Assembly: GCA_011109175.1 (NCBI GenBank)
Contig: RDEW01000005.1
Coordinates: forward strand, 1,552,324 to 1,616,323
Direction of reading: 5' to 3'
DNA from: Dicyema japonicum
Taxonomy: Eukaryota; Dicyemida; Rhombozoa; Dicyemidae
DNA: 64,000 bases
Shown piece by piece: positions 58,320 to 64,000 of this stretch. Positions within the stretch are counted from its first letter, which is position 1. Each line of letters opens with the position of its first letter. The notes under the pieces were generated by a model. It searched no databases. It was not told where the DNA came from and worked only from the letters and a program-made list of their open reading frames with translations. The position numbers were made by a program, and so were the translations under genes.

Positions 58320-58735
58320 GTCCAATTAAGTCGTGTCCGACCCTTGGAGATCTCATGAACGAGTTTCCTCCACTCTCCCCGATCCGTTGCAATTTGGAGT
58401 AGCCTTGATATAGGCATTCCCGTGACGTCTTCCACCCTGGATAGCCACCGAGTCCTCGGTCGGCCAGGTCTTCTCTTCCCAGTAATATTGCTCAGCATAA
58501 TGGTTCTTTCCAGTGAATCAGAGCGGACAACATGCCCAAAAAACGCCAATCTGTGTTTTACGATTCTTCCTTCTAGCGAAATGTCCGTCTCTACCCGTTT
58601 GAGTACATCGATGTTTGTTATTTTGGAAGTCCAAGGGATTCTTAGTAACCTCCTCCAGCACCACAGCTCAAAATCATCAATTTTTCGTCTATCCGCCTTT
58701 TTCAATATCCATGATTCTGCGCCGTATAGTAATTT
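58320..58735 (-). mobile_element. RTE-like LINE C-terminus, well preserved
   Basis: A continuous frame: SWILKKADRRKIDDFELWCW, RRLLRIPWTSKITNIDVLKR, HRLAFFGHVVRSDSLERTIM, KRRPGRPRTRWLSRVEDVTG, QIATDRGEWRKLVHEISKGR, then stop. It contains the GHV and GRPRTRW segments deleted from the 37.5 kb copy. The 5' end stops abruptly at 58,735, next to the inverted repeat. Confidence 0.85.
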
Positions 58736-58954
58736 AATTTATCTGGATTTTCAGTCGTCCAGTGAACATAGCATAATTTAATTTATCTGCACACTCCTCA
58801 AGGGGATTCTCTAACTTGTACTGTTTACGATTAATTTGTATAGCGTTATGAGTGATCTCATAACAAAAGAAAAATACTAGAAATAATACATGCAGACAAT
58901 GTCGACCTAATTTCCGAAGACAGGGCGTTCTTTTATTTTTTTATTTTAATAACC

Positions 58955-59715
58955 CCGGGAACACAGAGAAAGAAAGACAAAAGAGTCAAACAGTTAGGTG
59001 ATCCCAGTCCTCGCAATCAATTGTGCCATTCTACGTCTGTGATCTTCCATCGTCCCCACTACTTTCCGGAAGAGCCTTCTCTCGGTTTTGCAGAGGAATC
59101 CGATCGGGGAGGGGAATTTCTTATCCAATCGGTTTTCTCTTGCCATGGAAAGGATCAGGCGAAGCGGATTTCTATCTTCCTCACAGACGCTAAGAAATCC
59201 GGAGCCACGACTACGGATCTTAGCTTCCATGAGTAGTGGGTCGACTGTTGATCCATTACGTGGGCAAAGCATACTGATTGTTTTCCGTTATATCGAGTTG
59301 ATTCTTTGGACCATAGACTCCGATAGCGCGAATCTCCATGCAACAGAGGCATCCAAATGGATCCAAAAGGACGGGAATAACTCCAATTTGACAGTAATCT
59401 GCTCCAAAGTCTTGTCGGAGCCAAGAAGCTCTGAGGTTCGTTGAGTTGTATCCATAAAAGGAATATCGTTCTTTATAATAGTAAGTAGTCCTCCTCCGCG
59501 TCCTCCCTGACGATCTTTACGGATCACTGTGTATCCGGGAAAAGAGGGTGTTGGTATGGAAGGAGATAGCTTGGACTCCTGTATTAAAGCGAGGTCAGCC
59601 TCATTTTCGCGGAGGAGTGCCCGGAGTTCAAAGATTTTCTTCCTGATCCCATTCGTATTCAGTTGTATAATTGTAAAACCTCTCCATGGACCAGGATTGG
59701 TTTAGACGTCTCCAC
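58955..59715 (-). mobile_element. APE-LINE copy with large internal deletion and 2A-like motif
   Basis: From right to left: 2A-like motif (59,687-59,713), QLNTNGIRKKIFELRALLRE, LALIQESKLSPSIPTPSFPG, YTVIRKDRQGGRGGGLLTII (endonuclease start), then a jump to the C-terminus KTERRLFRKVVGTMEDHRRR, MAQLIARTGIT and stop, followed by ctaactgtttgactc and gtgttcccggggttattaaa. The RT is deleted. The tail is the same as that of type B SIDEs. This copy defines both ends of the ORF2 of this LINE subfamily. Confidence 0.85.
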
Positions 59716-59750
59716 ATAGAAGAATCAAAAGTCTGGACAAATGGGGACAC
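59687..59750 (-). other. 2A-like motif upstream of LINE endonuclease
   Basis: The minus frame reads LSRLLILLCGDV, one stop codon (taa), then TNPGPWRGFTIIQLNTNG. The stop occupies the glutamate position of the 2A consensus (D[V/I]ExNPGP). Leucine-rich upstream residues and the distance to the endonuclease start (about 9 residues) agree with the copy at 24.5 kb. Confidence 0.75.
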
Positions 59751-60687
59751 CAGACAGGGTCGAAGACACAGGAGATGAAAGGACCACCGGACAGTGGGGA
59801 GAAGCTGTTGGCTCTTTTCGTTCCTTTTTTGGAATGGGTGACACCATTTCTGGTGAGGCACATGACACTACGCTAATAACATATCCAGGGCGTTCTTGGA
59901 AAATATATTGAAAAGCTCGGGATCTACTTATGAAATGATTTCTAACTCTCAACATACAAAACAAAATTCACGGAAATAAGGAAAATGAGTAACATTCTTT
60001 AAGAAAGGTGGTGATATTAAAAAAAACTCTGTTCCTCTAGGGGAAAGTGAGGAGAAGAAAAACCTTGGAAAATGTGACTATGCATAAACTTATGGCTTAA
60101 ACCAAAAGGCATCAGCATCAAACTAAGGATACTGCTATGCAACTTCTTTATAAATTCTGGTGTATAACGCTGGACTTGGGGTACCTCATAAAAGGGAGTG
60201 GAGAGGCTGGAATCTTCCCACATGAATCAACTGAGATAAATAACAGGAATGGGCTGGCCGACCAGGATCTCATGCGAAGAAATCTATAAGAAATGCGGAT
60301 GTAAGCTGACAGGCCTGGAGATAATGGAGTCTTGCTGGAGATTTCGGGAATATCGTAGGATGAAGTCAGCATCCTCGCCGAACAGAGCAATGGAAGACTA
60401 CCATGTTTGTTTCGTGGAAGGTTGATCATAACTTTGCTGGTCGTTTTAGAAAATGACTTGAAAAACCTGCAAAAGAATTGAAATCCGCGGATGACCGGCC
60501 TCCTTGAGACTCTTGGCTGACAATAGATGTTTGTGGAAAAAGTTGACACTTCAAAGTGTTTATTTTGCCGCACATTGTTTCCTTTGACTTTTCTGAGTTA
60601 TTTGTATAAGGACTCAATTGAAAGTGTCTAATATTACAAAACCGAACAATCCTAACAGTAAAGGAGTTCTATAACAATTCGCAATTA
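59751..60687 (-). other. LINE leader / ORF1 candidate region
   Basis: Upstream of the 2A-like motif on the minus strand lie frames of 79 and 141 codons (59,725-59,964 and 60,148-60,573). The second is rich in S, R, F and P without a known domain. They may be the LINE's leader peptide or ORF1, or unrelated sequence. No CCHC knuckle or coiled coil seen. Confidence 0.3.
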
Positions 60688-60745
60688 TCCGAACATTATG
60701 CTATGCTGACTGGACGACTGAAAATGCAGATAAATTAAATTATGG

Positions 60746-61034
60746 AAACCACGAGGTATGGAAATTACGTACGCTGACGTTGCGGACTTTGTCTTATCGA
60801 GAAGGAATCTGTACGATAACTGCTTGAGGCAGGGGTGGGTTCATTAGGCAAGTATTTTTTTACAATTTTAAAAAAAATGGAATATGACATTTCATGGATC
60901 CTAAAAATCTTACATCGTGCATCCTACATTTTTTGTCTGTAATTTAGGGATTTTGATGTATTTTAGTCAGTCACTTTGTCCATGTTCACAAGAAGAAAAG
61001 CAAGGATTTTTATCCGCCATTAAAATTAAATTAT
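60746..61034. other. AT-rich intergenic stretch
   Basis: No frame or repeat recognised. Confidence 0.3.
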
Positions 61035-61262
61035 TTCAAAGACCAAGGGTAAAACCAAATTAAATAATTCCATGATTCTGACACGCTCCAGCTGAACCCT
61101 CAGTCAAACACAGTGATCCAAAGGGCGTCGTCCGGGGAGCTGAAGGTCGATTCCAGAACTCATCACCAGGGAGCGAAATTTTCTCCCGATGGAATGAATA
61201 GATGGATCCAATGACGCCACCAGAAAGAAGAGTATTCCTAAATCAAGTAGCCACGTGACCAT
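61035..61262 (-). repeat. SIDE-like element, type A, minus orientation
   Basis: ccaagggtaaaaccaaatta, gacacgctccagctgaaccc, cagtgatccaaagggcgtcg, gaaattttctcccgatggaa, gatccaatgacgccaccaga, and the reversed head aaatcaagtagccacgtgac. It forms a 230-bp inverted repeat with 61,660-61,930 around a LINE fragment. The two were probably inserted independently in opposite orientation. Confidence 0.85.
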
Positions 61263-61348
61263 TAAAAGTACATAAAATTATAATGAAGCGACGTAGACAT
61301 TTCATGTAATAAAAGTACGTCCGTCAATCTAAATTAGACATTATCAAA

Positions 61349-61660
61349 ATGAGACAAAAAATAAAGCAGAAAAAAAGAATTAGCAGTAAAAGTGAACGTA
61401 GTCTGCAAGCTACTCCACTCATAATCTCTTCAGTCTCTTGGGGAACTACTAGTTATGGACAACACATGTGTCGACTTCTATTTCCTACTAACATCATCGT
61501 GAACGCCGTAAAATCACTCTTCACTGCAGAACAGGCGAAGAAAGCTAAAGGGAAGAAATACCAAAAGTTCATCTCCAGGTTAACATTTTATGAGATTGAC
61601 GTCGAGACGACCGGAGTGATAAGTAAAAAGTATTTGTCTTTGCTTAGGAACTTGGAACAG
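61349..61660 (+). mobile_element. YLDD/KRPDG LINE C-terminal fragment between two SIDEs
   Basis: IIVNAVKSLFTAEQAKKAKG, KKYQKFISRLTFYEIDVETT, GVISKKYLSLLRNLEQSRG. It matches the KYEALRDRFAFYPIVVETTG segment at 29.4 kb and then stops at the SIDE at 61,660. Upstream residues (MRQKIKQKKRISSKSERSLQ) may belong to the same LINE. Confidence 0.65.
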
Positions 61661-61930
61661 TCGCGTGGTACCATATGGCTCCTTGATTGAACATTTCTGT
61701 TCCTTCCCTCTGGTGGCGTCATTCGATCCACCAATGGCTGGCCCGCATTCAAAAGAATCCATCTCTTCATTCCACCAGGAGACAATTTCGCTCCCTAGCG
61801 AAGAGTTCTGAAATCGACCTCAGCTTCCCAGAGAACATCTTCTGGATCACTTTACTTGTGTGAGGATTCTGCTGGAACTCGTCAGGGTCAGTTAGTTTGG
61901 TTTTACCCTTGGTCTTTTGAATAATTTAAT
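61660..61930 (+). repeat. SIDE-like element, type A, plus orientation, complete
   Basis: Head cgcgtggtaccatatggctc, ttgattgaacatttctgttc, ctggtggcgtcattcgatcc. Body ccatctcttcattccaccag, gagacaatttcgctccctag. 3' part ctgctggaactcgtcagggt with tcagttag (encoding LLELVRVS and stop, the worn LINE C-terminus), then the tail agtttggttttacccttggt. Having LINE 5' leader, last ORF2 codons and LINE tail in about 270 bp marks it as an internally deleted LINE derivative. Confidence 0.8.
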
Positions 61931-62394
61931 TACTTTGATGTGTTGATTTTCCAGTGCAATATCGATCTTCGAGAATTATCTGAGATAATTTTTTGTCTTG
62001 TAGAAGGAATACAATCATTTACTTGAGGTCCTTCTGAGCCATTACTCCTTGATAACAGATCACAGTTGCCTGGTGGGAATAACCAATTAAAATAAAATTT
62101 TTAGTCTGCGACTCAAAAAATTGTTGATCGAGTTTCTGATACCTCTCTACTCATACCTATTTATCGTACTCTCAGTCTGTCTGTCCAACATTGAAGCAAC
62201 TAGCAGAAAGGATAGTAAAAAGGGTACTAGTACATTTGGCCGACAATTCAATGAGACAATGCCATATAATGGAGACGTGAGCTGAAAGGAAAATGCAAAA
62301 GGCTGAGTAAGAACTGTTGACGAAGAACTTAATGGAACTATGACACCACACGAACATCCACCAAATACAGGACGTTTACATGCGCTGAAATACG
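61931..62394. other. spacer upstream of MULE
   Basis: Unassigned sequence. It may contain the N-terminal part or 5' end of the MULE, but no FLYWCH-type finger or terminal repeat is visible. Confidence 0.3.
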
Positions 62395-63361
62395 ATAAAG
62401 AAGAGAGCGAGAGATTCTGAAGAAACTACATCCACAGTTATCCAAAATTTTTTAAGCACATACCCTATTGATGCTACTTGTGCGCTACCCAAAAAAACCC
62501 TTGCACGTACTGTTGGACGACAGCGTACAAATCAAATACAAGACGGTAATGTTCTAACTGATGAACTTAAAAGTACTCTCAGAGGAGATGATTTTGTGCT
62601 ACACGATAGTGATGGATGGCTTATATTAACAACAGCAAGAAACCTTGATCTTATGTCTATGAAAGAACATGTACGGTTTCATCAGTGTACGCTATTGCTC
62701 GATAAAAATCTCAACAAATGTATGAACAAATATTTTCAACACTGAAAGAGAAAAGGCCACAATTGAATCCACTATCATTTACCATAGATTATGAGCGAGC
62801 AGCGATCAATGCTATCAACAGAATTTTTCCAAATGCAAATGTGTATGGCTGCTACTTTGGGAAGTGTTTATGGCGAAAAATACAAAATCTAGGACTGCAG
62901 ACATGGTATAATGACCCAGCAAATGCAAACTTAATTAAAAGTATTCAAGCACTGGCATTGAGAGTTTCCGAGTGCTCCTTGAAACTATAGATGACGAGAC
63001 TGATGACGTGTTGGGAGATTTTCTGACCTATTTTGAGACAACATGGATCGGAGCCTTGCAACGTGGAAGGAGAAGAAGACCATTGTTTAGTTTAGAAATA
63101 TGGAATGTACACGACAGGCAGGCAGAAGGCCTCCCAAGGACTACGAATTCACTTGAAGGATGGCACAGATCTTTTTCACAAAGAGTGTCTATAAAACATC
63201 CAACCGTTTGTAGGCTTGTTGCAAAAATACGAAAAGAACAGTCAGAATGGGAGCTCAGTAGAACAAGTGATGGCCGGAATAACAATGAGACAAGTAAAGA
63301 AGTACCAGGATGTGAACAAAAGGATAAATTATTGAAAAATATGATGAATACACTCCAGTAG
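62395..63361 (+). mobile_element. MULE-type transposase, recently broken
   Basis: LPKKTLARTVGRQRTNQIQD, GDDFVLHDSDG, ILTTARNLDLMSMKEHVRFH (the DDE domain entry, with the DGT/F position altered), then in another frame LNPLSFTIDYERAAINAINR, IFPNANVYGCYFGKCLWRKI (second D and C/H of MULEs). In a third frame come DDVLGDFLTYFETTWIGALQ, RRRPLFSLEIWNVHDRQAEG, LPRTTNSLEGWHRSFSQRVS. Two frameshifts (about 62,700 and 62,975) separate long, well-conserved frames. The third motif and C-terminus are intact to the stop at 63,361. Confidence 0.85.
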
Positions 63362-63544
63362 AATTTTTGAGTGCGTTTTTTCATAACCTTTAAGTAAATC
63401 TTACTGTTTTACCTACAGAACAATGAGTATTTATGTAACTTTTTAACTCATTTTATTTGATGTTTTTATCTTGAATTTTATCTCTGAATTTCAAAACAAT
63501 GTGCTAATAAAAAGTATGCCATATTTTTCTTAGTTATTTGTGCT

Positions 63545-63605
63545 AAATTTCCTGTAAGCTAAATGTCTGTAGCGGCTAAATGTCTGTAGGCCAAATGTCT
63601 GGACA
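63545..63605. repeat. short repeats, possible MULE terminal region
   Basis: Three imperfect copies of gctaaatgtctgtag lie at about 63,558, 63,574 and 63,590 (the last as gccaaatgtctgga). They are about 200 bp downstream of the MULE stop codon and could be its subterminal repeats. No inverted partner was found upstream of 62,395, so this is not proven. Confidence 0.55.
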
Positions 63606-64000
63606 CCAGTAAAAAGTACGGCGCAAGGGGAACCTTAAGTATTCATTTATGGAAAACACGGTAGTGCTAACTAACTCAAATCGATAAATTAACACTATTA
63701 TGTAGTTTCCATGGAAATTATTACTAATTGTGTTGTACGCAAATAAAATAGATTTGGATATGGAAAATTCATGTGGATTTAAATTGTAGTGGAAAGTTGG
63801 TAATCCATAGAAATTGGATTGAATTACGGAATTCGTCAACCGGCGAATGCATTTGGCATAGCACCGACGATTTGTACTGTTAATTATATAATTTTATGTT
63901 TTCTATAGTTCTACAGAAATAGATGAGCATTCGGGTATTCTATTTGATCACACTAGCATATGTCCCTAATAAAATCTTGAGCTTGCATGCTGTGGGAATC
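63606..64000. other. right-end intergenic stretch
   Basis: AT-rich. An 87-codon minus frame at 63,576-63,839 shows no recognisable motif. The window ends without another identifiable feature. Confidence 0.3.

Larger units (their letters stand above)
58736..60745. repeat. inverted repeat pair of about 50 bp flanking 1.9 kb
   Basis: 58,738-58,788 (taatttaatttatctggatt, ttcagtcgtccagtgaacat, agcataat) is the inverted counterpart of 60,694-60,742 (attatgctatgctgactgga, cgactgaaaatgcagataaa, ttaaatta) with few mismatches. The left arm also carries a short direct repeat, ataatttaatttatctg, at its inner edge (58,775-58,791). The two could be ends of a composite or miniature DNA transposon, or two opposite copies of a small repeat. 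Confidence 0.65.

Noticed and set aside
59021-59444. Plus-strand frames of 71-118 codons
   Set aside because: Antisense to the LINE C-terminus and endonuclease on the minus strand, which carry the recognisable motifs.
63545-63605. CRISPR-like array of three short repeats
   Set aside because: Repeats are imperfect and almost adjacent, without spacers of constant length, and the DNA is eukaryotic. A transposon end is more likely.

Overview
The window is animal nuclear DNA: AT-rich, with spliced single-copy genes set in a dense layer of decayed transposons. The most telling trait is intron size. Nearly every intron that can be placed from protein homology is 19-29 bp with GT..AG ends, and longer ones (90-102 bp) are rare. 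Introns this short in an animal, next to metazoan genes such as an aryl hydrocarbon receptor and an LDB/Chip cofactor, point to a dicyemid mesozoan. That assignment is inference. Tiny introns break these genes into short frames, so several are invisible to plain ORF calling.

Host genes, left to right: a tail-anchored membrane protein of unknown role (50-449, minus); RNF113/Cwc24 spliceosomal zinc-finger protein (7074-8068, plus); an AHR-like bHLH-PAS transcription factor (about 9.89-11.15 kb, plus); a DYRK/YAK1-type kinase (20.28-21.64 kb, plus); a Rab28-like GTPase (30.65-31.46 kb, minus); cytosolic aspartyl-tRNA synthetase (35.77-37.39 kb, plus); an unrecognised spliced gene (42.44-42.90 kb, minus); an LDB/Chip-like cofactor (43.47-44.57 kb, minus); ATG8/GABARAP (47.52-47.97 kb, minus); DCAF13/Sof1 ribosome-biogenesis WD-repeat protein (55.95-57.46 kb, minus). 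They are unrelated housekeeping and regulatory genes on both strands, with no operon-like grouping. Several carry isolated one-base frame breaks, mostly at homopolymers. These look more like assembly errors than decay.

The rest is mainly mobile DNA. (1) An APE-type LINE family (endonuclease + RT, ORF2 usually ending ..GIT) with one nearly complete copy at 24,366-27,311 and many fragments. Two copies keep a 2A-like NPGP motif just before the endonuclease. (2) Short non-autonomous elements that join the LINE 5' leader to its 3' end (SIDE-like). (3) A LINE family with YLDD reverse transcriptase and a KRPDG restriction-like endonuclease, present as one split copy (23.15-28.2 kb) and many 3' ends. 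(4) An R4/Dong-like LINE with a 772-codon open frame (17.4-19.9 kb). (5) RTE-like and VYADD-type LINE pieces. (6) A tRNA-derived SINE. (7) DNA transposons: two kinds of hAT, Tigger/pogo, Tc1/mariner, a MULE at the right end, and a KRBA2/Ginger-like integrase near the left end.

Nested insertions are frequent and some can be read to the base. The full LINE at 24,366-27,311 sits inside the other LINE with a 5-bp target duplication, and a SIDE splits the RT of the LINE copy at 48-50.8 kb.
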